From JBHIYN01 sp041984235 (lineage in GTDB: Bacteria; Pseudomonadota; Gammaproteobacteria; Ga0077536), in the NCBI GenBank assembly GCA_041984235.1, contig JBHIYN010000004.1:310001-374000 (forward strand): a DNA stretch of 64,000 nt, read 5' to 3'. The notes beneath the pieces were generated by a model, which was given only the letters and a program-made list of their open reading frames with translations, made no database searches and was not told where the DNA came from. Shown here piece after piece: positions 1 to 8,506 of this stretch (positions are counted from its first letter, which is position 1; each line of letters opens with the position of its first letter). Made by a program: the position numbers and the translations under genes.

Positions 1-1
1 G

Positions 2-1270
2 CGCGCGCGCATCCTCGCCGGTCAGCTCGAGCGCCTGCGCTCCTACCAGGCGCACGTGCACGCTGTCGCCCTGTCCGACAACGTCGACCACGAGTTGCTC
101 GACGCCCTTACCGCGACCACCGGCGGCCTGCTCGAACGCGCCGACGATGCTGCCCGCCTGCAGCGCATCTTCCTGCACATGCTCGAGCAGACCGCGGCGC
201 CGGTAACGGTGCCGCTGGAAGCGCGCTCCTTCTACGTCGACTCCAGCGTGTCCGAGTTCACCCTGCTGATCTTCCGCGGGCCGGAGGAAACGCTGCGCCT
301 GGTCCCGCCGGTCGGCGAGAGCTTCGACGCGGCCACTGCACCCGGCAAGGTCAACTGGCAGAGCGAGGCGGGTTACGACCTCATCACGGTGGCGACGCCG
401 ATTACCGGCAAGTGGCAATTCGAGGGCACCGAGGATCCCGACAACCGTGCCGTGATCGTCACCGACCTCACGCTGGAGATGGACACCGTGCCGGGCACGC
501 TGCTGTCGAGCGAAACGGTCGACCTGGATGCCTGGCTGGTCGAGCAGGGCGAGCACCTGCAGCGCAGCGCGCTGCTCGACGTCGTCACCAGCACCCTGGC
601 GCTGGCCGGCGAGCAGACCGAGCCGGTGTTGGGTGCGATGAAGCTGAACCCGGAGCGCAGCGTGTTCGAGGCGCGCCTCGACGGCCGCGCACTGGCAGCC
701 GGTGACTACCAACTCAGTGTGACGCTCGACGGCGGCACCTTCAAACGCCAGGTCAACCGTCGCCTGCGCTTCCTGGCCGACCCGGTGACGGTGCAGTACG
801 GCGAGCAGGCGGGAGAGATTTCGACCATCGTCGTCGACGTCATCGCGGACACCGAACAGGTCGACCCCGACTCGCTGTCCGGTTTCGTCACGGTGACCGA
901 TCTCGACGGACTCGTGCGCGCGTTCCGCCTGCCCGAAGCGGTCGGCGGCGTGGCGCGGGTGGAGATCCCGGCCAGCGCCGCCGGTGCGCACCAGTTCGCG
1001 CCCACGGTCTACTTCACCACCCGGCACGGCCGCAGCCTGCGCCTGGATCCTGCGCCGCAGGCCTTCGAGATGCGCTTGGCCACGCCGGAAACCGAGCCGC
1101 CTGCCGCGGCCGGGGAGCCGCTGCCCGAGACCGAGCCGGCCTTTGCATGGCTGCCGTTCGCGGCCTGGCTGGGCGGGGGTAACGTGCTGCTGGTGCTCGG
1201 CCTGGGCCTGGTGTGGTTCCTGTTCGGACGCGCCCGTACGCCCGACCTGCCGGCCGGAGAGGCGGCATGA
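2..1270 (+). CDS. C-terminal part of a membrane-anchored protein (possibly TIGR03503/VWA type), 5' end outside window
   Basis: The reading frame is open from the first bases of the window, so the start lies upstream and the internal GTG at 56 is not a start. About 420 residues are visible: a long beta-rich extracytoplasmic part, a Pro/Glu-rich linker, one membrane segment (around LLVLGLGLVWFLFG) and a short basic tail, that is, an outside-facing domain with a C-terminal anchor. The arrangement recalls gammaproteobacterial TIGR03503 proteins, whose N-terminal VWA domain would lie off the edge; this is an inference from memory. The stop overlaps the next start (ATGA), so the two genes are translationally coupled and probably work together. 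Confidence 0.6.
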   Translation, partial: RARILAGQLERLRSYQAHVHAVALSDNVDHELLDALTATTGGLLERADDAARLQRIFLHMLEQTAAPVTVPLEARSFYVDSSVSEFTLLIFRGPEETLRLVPPVGESFDAATAPGKVNWQSEAGYDLITVATPITGKWQFEGTEDPDNRAVIVTDLTLEMDTVPGTLLSSETVDLDAWLVEQGEHLQRSALLDVVTSTLALAGEQTEPVLGAMKLNPERSVFEARLDGRALAAGDYQLSVTLDGGTFKRQVNRRLRFLADPVTVQYGEQAGEISTIVVDVIADTEQVDPDSLSGFVTVTDLDGLVRAFRLPEAVGGVARVEIPASAAGAHQFAPTVYFTTRHGRSLRLDPAPQAFEMRLATPETEPPAAAGEPLPETEPAFAWLPFAAWLGGGNVLLVLGLGLVWFLFGRARTPDLPAGEAA

Positions 1271-2373
1271 GCGCACTCGGACTGGCTGCCCTGATCCTGG
1301 CCGGCGAGGCCATGCTGGCGGCGTGGATCGTACCGGCCGTAGTGCTGCGCCGGCGTCGCCGGGTAGCCGTGGTCGAGCAGGCCGATGCGCAGTCGATGAT
1401 CGAGCAGGTCAGCGAGGCCGAGCCGTCACGCCGCGACGCGCTGGCGACCATATTCAGCTCGACCTACCAGCTCGAAGGCGAGGAGCTGGAGCAGCGCGTC
1501 GAGGAATTCATCAGCCGTGAGCAGGCCTTCTACCAGGTCATGACCAGCGTCTACCTGGAACGCGACAGCGCGCGCCTGAAGGAGATCCCCGAGGAGCTGA
1601 CCAAGGTCATCTCACCCTGGCTGCGCATGACGCCGAGGGCCGGCGCCGATGCCGATTCCCTCGCCGAGCTCGAGAGCGAGAAGGCCGCGCTGAGCGAAGA
1701 GCTCGACGAGACCCGCCGTAACATGGACGAGCTGATGGCCGAGTACCGCGCCGCCTTCGACAAGGCCGCCGCGCTGGAGGAGCGCAGCGCTGCCGGCGGC
1801 GAAGCGCAGGCCGAAGATTCTCAGGATGACCAGCCCGGGGCGGCCGACGACGCTGTCGCGGCGGACACGGAAGCGCTGGCTGACGGCGCGCCCGCGGCGG
1901 AAGCGTCTGCCAGCGACAGTGACAGCGACGCAGACGCCGACGCCGTCCAGGCGGACGATACCGCGGCGCCGTCCGGGCAGGACATCGACCTCGCGGCCGA
2001 CGACGACGAGTTCGACGCCATTGCCGGTGCGCTCGAAGAGGACGCGCAGGCGTCGGCCGACGACGCGGCGCCCGTCGACGCGTCGGGTGACGAGACTGCC
2101 GCCGAAGCGATGGAGCCCGTGGCCGGGGATCAAGCCGACACCGACGCCGGGGACGGCGCGCAGGTTGGGGACGACGCGGCCGCTGGTGACGCGCCGGCCC
2201 CGATCGACATTGCCGAGGCCGAGGCCGAGACCGAAGCGGAAGCCGGGAACGACGTCGAAGCCGAGGCCACGCCGGCCGCGGAGGAGACCGCCCCCGGCGC
2301 CGACGATGCCCTCACCCAGGACGAGCTGGACAAGCTGTTCGAGGCCGAGATCGAGGAGATGGAGCAGGCCTGA
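1267..2373 (+). CDS. membrane protein with long acidic low-complexity tail
   Basis: The ATG at 1267 overlaps the previous stop by 4 bp and is preferred over an upstream in-frame GTG at 1213. The product is 368 residues. Residues about 4-25 form one membrane segment followed by a basic stretch (RRRRR), so the rest is probably cytoplasmic. Residues about 30-190 are helical and charged with coiled-coil character. From about 195 onward the chain is almost only Ala, Asp, Glu, Ser and Pro. The last 20 residues return to ordered sequence with a TQDELDKLF motif that resembles the N-terminal peptide of FliM. Function unknown; coupling suggests it is the inner partner of the preceding gene. Confidence 0.75.
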   Translation: MSALGLAALILAGEAMLAAWIVPAVVLRRRRRVAVVEQADAQSMIEQVSEAEPSRRDALATIFSSTYQLEGEELEQRVEEFISREQAFYQVMTSVYLERDSARLKEIPEELTKVISPWLRMTPRAGADADSLAELESEKAALSEELDETRRNMDELMAEYRAAFDKAAALEERSAAGGEAQAEDSQDDQPGAADDAVAADTEALADGAPAAEASASDSDSDADADAVQADDTAAPSGQDIDLAADDDEFDAIAGALEEDAQASADDAAPVDASGDETAAEAMEPVAGDQADTDAGDGAQVGDDAAAGDAPAPIDIAEAEAETEAEAGNDVEAEATPAAEETAPGADDALTQDELDKLFEAEIEEMEQA

Positions 2374-2388
2374 CGGCCGGGTCCTCTC

Positions 2389-3183
2389 TCAGGCCTTCAC
2401 CGCCCGCGTCATGAGGAAGTCCTGGCGCACGACGTTGTCGTCGAAGTAGCGCTCCACCAGCGCTTCGAGCTCGTGCCGGAAAGCCGCCAGCCGTTCCGGC
2501 TCGCCGGCGAGCATCTCCACCAGCTTGCCCACCGGGCCCGCGTTCTGCTCCATGAACAGGCGCATGTGCGCCGGGCTCAGGGTCGGGAAGCGCATGCAGG
2601 CGCGATCGAAGATGAGATCCGTCACGAGCCCGGCCATGCGTTCGCGCACCACGTGCGGATCGCCCCACGCGGCCGGCGGCGCCGCGCCCTCCGGCGGCGG
2701 TGGCGCGTAGCGCCCGATGAGGCCGAACATCTGCCCCGTATAGAGCTCCGGCGGCCAGGTCGAGAAGGCGATGACGCCGCCCGGCTTGAGTACGCGCAGC
2801 ATCTCGCCGAGGGTGACGTCCGGACGCGGTCCGAACATGTGGCCGAACTGGCTGAGGACGATGTCGAAGGCGGCATCCTCGAACGGCAGCGCTTCGACGT
2901 CCGCTTCCAGGAACTCGATCTCGAGTGCGGCCAGTTGCGCATTCTCGCGCGCCCGCTCGAGCAGGGCCGGGGTCAGGTCGGCGCCGGTGGCGCGCGCGCC
3001 GGCGCGTGCCGCGGTCAGTGCGACCACGCCGGTGCCACAGCCGACGTCGAGCACGCGATCGCCGGCGGTAACGCCGGCGAACCGCACCAGCTCCGGTGCG
3101 ACCGATCCGGTCAGCATTTCGAACGGCGCGAAGCTGGACCAGCCCTCGCGCGCCGCGGCTTTCATCTTCTCGATCGGATCCAT
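2389..3183 (-). CDS. class I SAM-dependent methyltransferase (UbiE/Methyltransf_11 type)
   Basis: 264 residues. The Rossmann SAM-binding core is clear: motif I LDVGCGTGVVALTAA (about residues 40-55), acidic strand-2 end GADLTP, motif II region LEADVEALPFEDAAFD, and LRVLKPGG. The C-terminal part carries no second recognisable domain. Family members methylate small molecules or quinones; the substrate cannot be read from sequence. The start at MDPIEKM is the first Met after an untranslated stretch that holds a TATAAT-like -10. Much longer frames on both strands across this locus are composition artefacts. It is convergent with the preceding operon and divergent from the monooxygenase. Confidence 0.85.
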   Translation of the reverse strand: MDPIEKMKAAAREGWSSFAPFEMLTGSVAPELVRFAGVTAGDRVLDVGCGTGVVALTAARAGARATGADLTPALLERARENAQLAALEIEFLEADVEALPFEDAAFDIVLSQFGHMFGPRPDVTLGEMLRVLKPGGVIAFSTWPPELYTGQMFGLIGRYAPPPPEGAAPPAAWGDPHVVRERMAGLVTDLIFDRACMRFPTLSPAHMRLFMEQNAGPVGKLVEMLAGEPERLAAFRHELEALVERYFDDNVVRQDFLMTRAVKA

Positions 3184-3231
3184 ACGCGCTCCTGTAAGAC
3201 CCGGCCGGGCGGTCGGGCGATTCCGGCCGCG

Positions 3232-3276
3232 ATTATACGGCGCGGAGGCGCGGCGCCGTTGGCACCCGCTTATACT
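3232..3276. promoter_or_regulatory. divergent -10 elements between methyltransferase and monooxygenase genes
   Basis: Reading leftward, a perfect TATAAT (3237 to 3232) stands about 50 bp before the methyltransferase start. Reading rightward, TATACT (3271-3276) stands about 55 bp before the 36-codon ORF described next. Neither has a convincing TTGACA-like -35 at 16-18 bp. The two hexamers are the only AT-rich islands in this GC-rich gap, which makes a divergent promoter region plausible. Confidence 0.45.
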
Positions 3277-3328
3277 GCCTGCCGGCGCCATCGCCGCGTA
3301 TCCGTGTCCCGGGGAGGGGGCCACTGCC

Positions 3329-3439
3329 ATGCACCTGCCGAAATTCGACCTGTCAGCGCGTCCCGAAGGGGCTGCGCCGTTGATGCTGATTCTCGACGGG
3401 TCCGCAGCGGGCCCGCGCCGCGCCGCGCGACCGACATGA
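3329..3439 (+). CDS. 36-codon upstream ORF overlapping the monooxygenase start
   Basis: An ATG preceded by a strong purine-rich ribosome site (GGGGAGGGGG, about 10 nt upstream) opens a 36-residue frame beginning MHLPKFDL. It ends in TGA overlapping the next ATG as ATGA, the same junction used by true operon partners elsewhere here. The product has no recognisable domain. It may be a coupling leader for the monooxygenase, which itself lacks a clear ribosome site, or chance. Confidence 0.35.
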   Translation: MHLPKFDLSARPEGAAPLMLILDGSAAGPRRAARPT

Positions 3440-4575
3440 GCGCCCATCCCGACGATCTCGCCGCCTGGCGCCGCGAGCACGTGCCGGTGTACAACGCCAA
3501 CCGGCTCAAGCTCGGCATTTTCGGCGCCAACTGCAGCCACGGCTGCACCATGACCCATGCCGCGACCACCTTCGAGCCGACCTACGAGCACAACGTCGAG
3601 ATTGCGCGGCGCGCCGACGCGCTCGGCTTCGAGCTGCTGGTGCCGGTCGGGCGCTGGAAGCACTTCGGCGGCAGCACCCTGTTCAACGCACACAACATCG
3701 AGGTCTTTACCTGGGCCACGGCGCTGGCCTGCAATACCGAGCACATCATGCTCGCGGCGACCTCGCACACGCCGACCGTGCATCCGCTGTTCGCCGCCAA
3801 GCAGGCCGCCAGCATCGATAACATCTCGCATGGCCGCTTCGCACTCAACATCGTGTGCGGCTGGTTCCGCCCGGAGATCGAGATGTTCGGGCGCGAGCAG
3901 CTGCCGCACGCCGAGCGCTACGAGATGGCGCGCGACTGGGTGACCTGCGTCAAGCGCGCGTGGACCGAGCAGGATTTCGACCATGCCGGTCCCTACTACA
4001 CCATCAGGCAGGGCTTCCTCTCGCCGAAGCCGGTGCAACGGCCGCACCCGGTGCTGCTGAACGCGGGCAACTCGGAGGAGGGCCGCGATTTCTCGGCGCG
4101 CGAGGTCGATTTCAATTTCATCACCATTGCCACCGCGGCGCAGGCCGGCGAACTGGTCGCCGACATTCACCGCCGCGCGCGGGGCTACGGCCGCGAATGC
4201 GGGGTCATGAGCTATGCGCTGGTATGCTGCCGTGACACCGAGGCCGAGGCGAGGGCGCTCTACCAGCGCATCGTCGACGAGGGCGACTGGGAAGCGGCGC
4301 GTAACGTGATGGACCTGCTCGGCATCGAAAGCGGCTCGTTTACCGAGCAGATCAGGCAGTTCGGCGAACGTTTCATCGCCGGCTGGGGGGGCTATCCGCT
4401 GGTCGGCACGCCCGAGCAGGTCGTCGAGCAGATGGTCGGGCTCAACGCGCAGGGCGTCGAAGGACTGATCCTGGCCTGGCTCGACTACAACGAGGAGCTG
4501 AAGTACTTCGGCGAGCGCGTGCTGCCGCTGATGGAGCAGGCCGGCCTGCGCCAGCCGCTGCTGCGCGGCGCCTGA
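3436..4575 (+). CDS. luciferase-like FMN-dependent monooxygenase (RutA/SfnG-like)
   Basis: 379 residues, a TIM-barrel bacterial-luciferase fold. Family landmarks: KLGIFGANC at strand 1, ARRADALGFELLVPVGRW, the SIDNISHGRFALNIVCGW block typical of RutA, SfnG and alkanesulfonate-type two-component oxygenases, and YPLVGTPEQVVEQM near the C-terminus. These enzymes use reduced FMN from a separate reductase; no reductase is adjacent. Candidate substrates are pyrimidines, sulfones or other small organics. The downstream SDR is 36 bp away and probably co-transcribed. The chosen ATG fits the conserved N-terminus and overlaps the short upstream ORF. Confidence 0.85.
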   Translation: MSAHPDDLAAWRREHVPVYNANRLKLGIFGANCSHGCTMTHAATTFEPTYEHNVEIARRADALGFELLVPVGRWKHFGGSTLFNAHNIEVFTWATALACNTEHIMLAATSHTPTVHPLFAAKQAASIDNISHGRFALNIVCGWFRPEIEMFGREQLPHAERYEMARDWVTCVKRAWTEQDFDHAGPYYTIRQGFLSPKPVQRPHPVLLNAGNSEEGRDFSAREVDFNFITIATAAQAGELVADIHRRARGYGRECGVMSYALVCCRDTEAEARALYQRIVDEGDWEAARNVMDLLGIESGSFTEQIRQFGERFIAGWGGYPLVGTPEQVVEQMVGLNAQGVEGLILAWLDYNEELKYFGERVLPLMEQAGLRQPLLRGA

Positions 4576-4611
4576 CGCATTCACCGGCAATCGAAGGGGA
4601 GGAGAACATCG

Positions 4612-5373
4612 ATGGGACGTCTACAGGACAAGGTCGCGATCATCACCGGCGCACTCGGCGGCCAGGGCCAGGTCGCGGTGAGCCGCTTCGTGGCGGAAGG
4701 TGCACGCGTCGTCGCCTCGGATCTCGCCGCCGCCGCGCACGGTGACGTCGAGGCCCTGGGGCGCGATCCGCAGCGGCTCGTCTACGTCGGTGGCGACGTG
4801 CGCGATACGGCGATCCTGGAGTCGCTGGTGGCAACTGCCCGCGAGCGCTTCGGCGGGCTCGACATCCTCTACAACAACCACGGCATCATGGTCGGCAAGC
4901 CGTTCCTGGACACCACCCCGGAAGAGCTCGACGAGCTGCTCGCGATCAACCTGCGCGCCCCGTTCCTGCTCAGCCAGGCGGCCGCGCGCGCCATGGTCGA
5001 GCGCGGCGGCGGCTCGATCATCCACAACTCGTCGGTCGGCGGAATCGTCGGCTTCCCGACCATGGCCGCGTACGGCGCGTCCAAGGGCGGTCTCGCCCAG
5101 CTCGCGCGCTCCATGGCGACCGATCTCGCCGAGCACCACATCCGCGTCAACGCGATCTGCCCGGGCGTGGTCGATACGCCCATGCCGCGCCGCTACGCCG
5201 CCGACATGGAGGACGTGGACGCGGTGTTCCGGCACATGGAATCCATGCACCTCGTCAACCGCCTCGGCCGGCCCGAGGAGATCGTCGCCGTGGCGCTGTT
5301 CCTGGCCTCGGACGAGGCCTCTTTCATGACCGGGGCGGTGATCCCGGTCGACGGCGGACTGACCGCCATCTGA
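4612..5373 (+). CDS. short-chain dehydrogenase/reductase (classical SDR)
   Basis: 253 residues. Cofactor motif TGALGGQG (TGxxxGxG with Gln where Ile is usual), NNHG structural motif, catalytic Ser in NSSVGG, and YGASK active-site YxxxK around residue 153. The C-terminal end PVDGGLT is typical of FabG/glucose-1-dehydrogenase-like SDRs. Probably oxidises or reduces a hydroxyl or keto intermediate made or used by the upstream monooxygenase. GGGGAGGAG stands just before the ATG and fixes the start. Confidence 0.9.
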   Translation: MGRLQDKVAIITGALGGQGQVAVSRFVAEGARVVASDLAAAAHGDVEALGRDPQRLVYVGGDVRDTAILESLVATARERFGGLDILYNNHGIMVGKPFLDTTPEELDELLAINLRAPFLLSQAAARAMVERGGGSIIHNSSVGGIVGFPTMAAYGASKGGLAQLARSMATDLAEHHIRVNAICPGVVDTPMPRRYAADMEDVDAVFRHMESMHLVNRLGRPEEIVAVALFLASDEASFMTGAVIPVDGGLTAI

Positions 5374-5407
5374 TCATCGGCCATCCGTTCACATCAAGGA
5401 GTCTTTC

Positions 5408-5908
5408 ATGCCCCTCGTTCTGACCAGTGGAAATTTTCGCGAAGGTGAGCTGCTCGACAGCCAGCACGTGCTCTCCGAGGCTTACGGTTTCGGCTGCAGC
5501 GGCGGCAATCTCTCGCCGCAGTTGTCCTGGGACGGCGTGCCCGACGGCACGTTGAGCTTCGCGGTCACCTGCTTTGACCCGGATGCGCCCACCGGCAGTG
5601 GCTTCTGGCACTGGGTGGTGGCCAACATCCCGGCCAACGTCACCTCGCTGCCACTGGGCGCCGGCGACCCGGCCGCCGGCGCCATGCCGGCCGGCGCGCT
5701 GGAGGTGCGGACGGATTTCGGCAAGCCCGGCTACGGCGGCCCGTGTCCGCCCGAGGGCGCCAACATTCACCGTTACTTCTTCAACGTGCACGCCGTGGAC
5801 CTGAAGGAGCTGCCGGTCACCGCCGACACCTCGGCCGCGATCGTCGGCTTCTACCTCAACTTCCATACCATCGAGAAGGCGAGCCTGATCGGGCTGTACC
5901 GCCGCTGA
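5408..5908 (+). CDS. YbhB/YbcL family PEBP (Raf-kinase-inhibitor-like) protein
   Basis: 166 residues, close to the normal size of bacterial phosphatidylethanolamine-binding proteins. The PEBP signatures are present: SPQLSWDGVPDGTLSFAVTC, then DPDAPTGSGFWHWVVANIP, and the later YGGPCPPEGANIHRYFFNVHA block carrying the ligand-pocket His residues. No signal peptide, so cytoplasmic. Starts 34 bp after the SDR with an AAGGAG site and is probably in the same transcript. Its physiological role in bacteria is not settled. Confidence 0.93.
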   Translation: MPLVLTSGNFREGELLDSQHVLSEAYGFGCSGGNLSPQLSWDGVPDGTLSFAVTCFDPDAPTGSGFWHWVVANIPANVTSLPLGAGDPAAGAMPAGALEVRTDFGKPGYGGPCPPEGANIHRYFFNVHAVDLKELPVTADTSAAIVGFYLNFHTIEKASLIGLYRR

Positions 5909-5943
5909 GCAGCCCACGGCGCGACCGTACGAGGGAGCCTGTC

Positions 5944-6342
5944 ATGATTACCTATCTCTACTGGGGGCTGGTCGTGGCCCTGGTCGTCGCCACCATGGCG
6001 GTGGTCGCCGGCCGCATGAACGACGTGCGTGCGGCCCTCATCGCATCGGCCGTGATCCTGGTCGCCGGCTGGGCCGCCTACTACTTCCACTTCCAGCAGA
6101 TCTTCGTCAAACGCTTCGGCGGCGTGATGTCGGTCTCCGTGCCCGACGGGCAGCGCCACATCAGCGCGACCTGGAAGGACGACAATCTCTGGATCGAGAA
6201 CTACGACCCGAAGACCAACACCTGCATTTTCTCCGAGTACTCGCGCGGCAACCTGCTCGAGGGCCGGGTGCGGATCAAGAACTGCAATCCCCTGCGCGTC
6301 GCTCCGCCCGTTTTCGATCAGGCGTCGGCCGCGCGACGGTAA
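5944..6342 (+). CDS. small two-helix membrane protein, unknown function
   Basis: 132 residues. Two hydrophobic helices (residues about 3-21 and 30-48) are followed by a soluble domain of about 80 residues with KRFGGVMSVSVPDGQRHISATWKD... and two Cys residues (TCIF and KNCN) that could form a disulfide if outside. GAGGGAGCC precedes the ATG. The last 25 bp overlap the convergent dioxygenase gene. I do not recognise the family. Confidence 0.7.
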   Translation: MITYLYWGLVVALVVATMAVVAGRMNDVRAALIASAVILVAGWAAYYFHFQQIFVKRFGGVMSVSVPDGQRHISATWKDDNLWIENYDPKTNTCIFSEYSRGNLLEGRVRIKNCNPLRVAPPVFDQASAARR

Positions 6343-7229
6343 ACCACCGGGAAGGCCCGTTCTGCTCGCGCCAGCGGCTCGCCGTCCTCCAGCGGGTCGT
6401 CGAGCAGCCGGGTCAGGTCGGGATTGGAGGTCGGTCGTGAGCGGTAGGTCACGCCGTCGCCGGCGAAGACCAGGCTGTAGACCCGCCGCTTGCCGCGCGG
6501 CCGCGGCGAGGCCTGCACGCCGTGCAGCATGTTGGCGTTGAAGACCAGGGCGTCGCCCGGCTCGAAGTCCCAGCCGAGGATGTCGAAGCCTTCGCGACAC
6601 GACTCGATGTCGGGCACCTCGGGCAGGTTCTGGTCGCGCTCGCAGACGAAGTTGTGCGGCCCTTCGTCCGATTTCTCGGTGAGATTGACCGCGCGGTAGG
6701 TCACGTTCCACAAGTGTGAGCCGCGCACGATCTCGAGGCTGACTTCGCGGTCAACCGGGTCCAGCGGCATCCACACCCGAACCAGGTTGCGGCCTTCGCA
6801 CCACCAGTAGCCGGTGTCCTGGTGCCACCCGGTGGCCGAGACCGGGCCCGGCATGCGATAGAAGATCTGGTCTTCGAAGTAGCGCAGCTCGCCGGCGCCG
6901 TGCACGTCGGCGGCAATGCGCGCCGCGGGCGAGTGGAACACGCAGTCGCGGGCAAGCGCGGAATGCATGACGTTCACACCGCCGGCGGTGCTTTGCGCGT
7001 GACCCGCATCGGTCCAGGCGATGGCGAAATCCCCTGGCCGGCGCTTCCAGTCCTCGATGCACTCGCGCATGCGCTCGACCCAGTCGGGCGCAATGATCCC
7101 CGCCAGCTTGACCGCGCCGTCGCGCTGGTAGGCGGCGCGTTCAGCCGCGGTGACGTCGCGCAGCGCGACGCCGGGCCCGTCATCGTCGGGCGGCCATTGG
7201 GTTGCCTGCAGAGCGTTTGCGCCTGTCAT
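6318..7229 (-). CDS. phytanoyl-CoA dioxygenase (PhyH) family Fe(II)/2-oxoglutarate oxygenase
   Basis: 303 residues. The facial-triad motif HxD is seen in WHQDTGYWW (His about 134) and the distal His in NMLHGVQASP (about 236) followed by basic residues for 2-oxoglutarate. The fold blocks LEIVRGSHLW and WDFEPGDALVFNANML match the family. Substrate unknown; bacterial PhyH proteins hydroxylate fatty acyls, ectoine-type osmolytes and natural products. Start chosen at MTGANAL, preceded by GGGGAGAG; a longer upstream frame is not needed. Divergent from an AraC-type regulator that is its likely controller. Confidence 0.9.
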   Translation of the reverse strand: MTGANALQATQWPPDDDGPGVALRDVTAAERAAYQRDGAVKLAGIIAPDWVERMRECIEDWKRRPGDFAIAWTDAGHAQSTAGGVNVMHSALARDCVFHSPAARIAADVHGAGELRYFEDQIFYRMPGPVSATGWHQDTGYWWCEGRNLVRVWMPLDPVDREVSLEIVRGSHLWNVTYRAVNLTEKSDEGPHNFVCERDQNLPEVPDIESCREGFDILGWDFEPGDALVFNANMLHGVQASPRPRGKRRVYSLVFAGDGVTYRSRPTSNPDLTRLLDDPLEDGEPLARAERAFPVVYRRAADA

Positions 7230-7393
7230 GTCTGCTCTCCCCGGTTGTGGACACACGGCCAGCATAGGCAGGCGCGGCGCGCCGCCGAATGTGAGATGCG
7301 GTCAGGATCTTGTGCGATCCGGCCCCGTAGTTGCCGCCGCGGCGCGCCGGGCGGTATACGATGCCGGGACATCGGGGAGACGGGACGGGAGCG

Positions 7394-8446
7394 ATGCGGG
7401 CGCAGCGGGTGTTGTCCACGCACGGGGCCAGGAGTCTCAGGGTCGCGCTCGGACTGCTGCAGCGCCGTGGATTCGAGGCAGTCGATTGTCTGCGCGGCAC
7501 CGGCGTAAGCCGCGCCGATCTCGACCGCGCGGAGGCGAGGGTGTCACTCGGCCAGGAACTGGTTTTCTACCGCAACGTGCTTGCGCTGACCGGGGATCCC
7601 CTGATCGGGTTGCACATTGGTGCCGAGTACCACCTGCCCAACTACGGCATCTGGGGCTACGCGGTCATGAGTGCCGCCAATCTCGGCGAGGCCCTGAGGT
7701 TTGCTTTCCGGTTCATCAACCTGACCTACACCTGTCACGACATCACCCTGCACCCCGCGGGCGCGAGCACCACGATGCGGCTGGTACCGCTGCGTGATTT
7801 CGAGGACTGTACGGCGGTGATCGCCGACCGTGACACGTCCGCGCTGTTTCTCATTGTGAGCGAGCTCCTTGGGCGCACCCTGCCGCTGCAGAAGGTGGAG
7901 CTCGCGCACGGGGAGAACGGTGCGGCCGCCAGCTACGCGGAGCATTTCGGATGCCCGGTCGCCTTTGGTGCGCCCTGCAACGCCCTGCATATCGCGTCCT
8001 CGCTGCTCGGGCACGCGTTGCCGCACAGCAATCCGTACACGACACGGATGAGCGAGCAGCAGTGCGAGATGCTGCTGGCCGCGCTCAAACGCGGGCCGGG
8101 CATCGTCGAGCGCCTGCGTGAGGCAGTGCTGGAACGACCCGGTCACTTTCCCTCCATCGACGAGGCGGCCGCCAGCCTGCGCATGTCGGCGCGCAGCCTG
8201 CGGCGACAATTACGCGACCAGGGAGGCAGCTACAGTGACGTCATTGCCGAGCTGCGATACCAGATGGCACGCGAGTACCTGGAGGTAACCACGCTCGCGG
8301 TACAGGAGATCGCCGGGGTGCTCGGCTACAGCGAGCCGGGCAACTTCTCCCACGCCTTCAAGCGCTGGAGCGGGATGTCTCCCAACGCGTACCGCGCGCG
8401 TCATCGCGGGGCGGCAGGCCAGGACCGCGCTTCGGTCGATACCTGA
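7394..8446 (+). CDS. AraC family transcriptional regulator (Arabinose_bd/OruR-like N-terminus)
   Basis: 350 residues. The N-terminal two thirds match the PF12625-type sensor of OruR/ArgR-like regulators (LIGLHIGAEYHLPNYGIWGYAVMSA region). The C-terminal AraC DNA-binding domain has both helix-turn-helix units (DEAAASLRMSARSLRRQL and VQEIAGVLGYSEPGNFSHAFKRW). The start at the third in-frame Met (MRAQRV) is preferred because GACGGGAGC lies just upstream. It is divergent from the PhyH gene across about 165 bp, the usual arrangement for a pathway-specific activator. Confidence 0.9.
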   Translation: MRAQRVLSTHGARSLRVALGLLQRRGFEAVDCLRGTGVSRADLDRAEARVSLGQELVFYRNVLALTGDPLIGLHIGAEYHLPNYGIWGYAVMSAANLGEALRFAFRFINLTYTCHDITLHPAGASTTMRLVPLRDFEDCTAVIADRDTSALFLIVSELLGRTLPLQKVELAHGENGAAASYAEHFGCPVAFGAPCNALHIASSLLGHALPHSNPYTTRMSEQQCEMLLAALKRGPGIVERLREAVLERPGHFPSIDEAAASLRMSARSLRRQLRDQGGSYSDVIAELRYQMAREYLEVTTLAVQEIAGVLGYSEPGNFSHAFKRWSGMSPNAYRARHRGAAGQDRASVDT

Positions 8447-8468
8447 GCACTGCCGCCGGTCCCTGCGG

Positions 8469-8488
8469 GCTGGCCCTGGCAGGCCAGC
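8469..8488. terminator. hairpin between convergent genes
   Basis: A perfect 7-bp stem (GCTGGCC / GGCCAGC) with a 6-nt loop lies between the convergent AraC and RND genes. It has no T-run on either side, so it could act as a bidirectional end or a 3' stabiliser rather than a classical intrinsic terminator. Confidence 0.35.
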
Positions 8489-8506
8489 CGCACGGGGACG
8501 GCGCCC

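Noticed and set aside
2389..4590. 733-codon minus-strand frame covering the methyltransferase and the monooxygenase
   Set aside because: Only the last 264 codons have a recognisable protein. The upstream part is antisense to the oxygenase and non-conserved in character, so the gene was cut at MDPIEKM.
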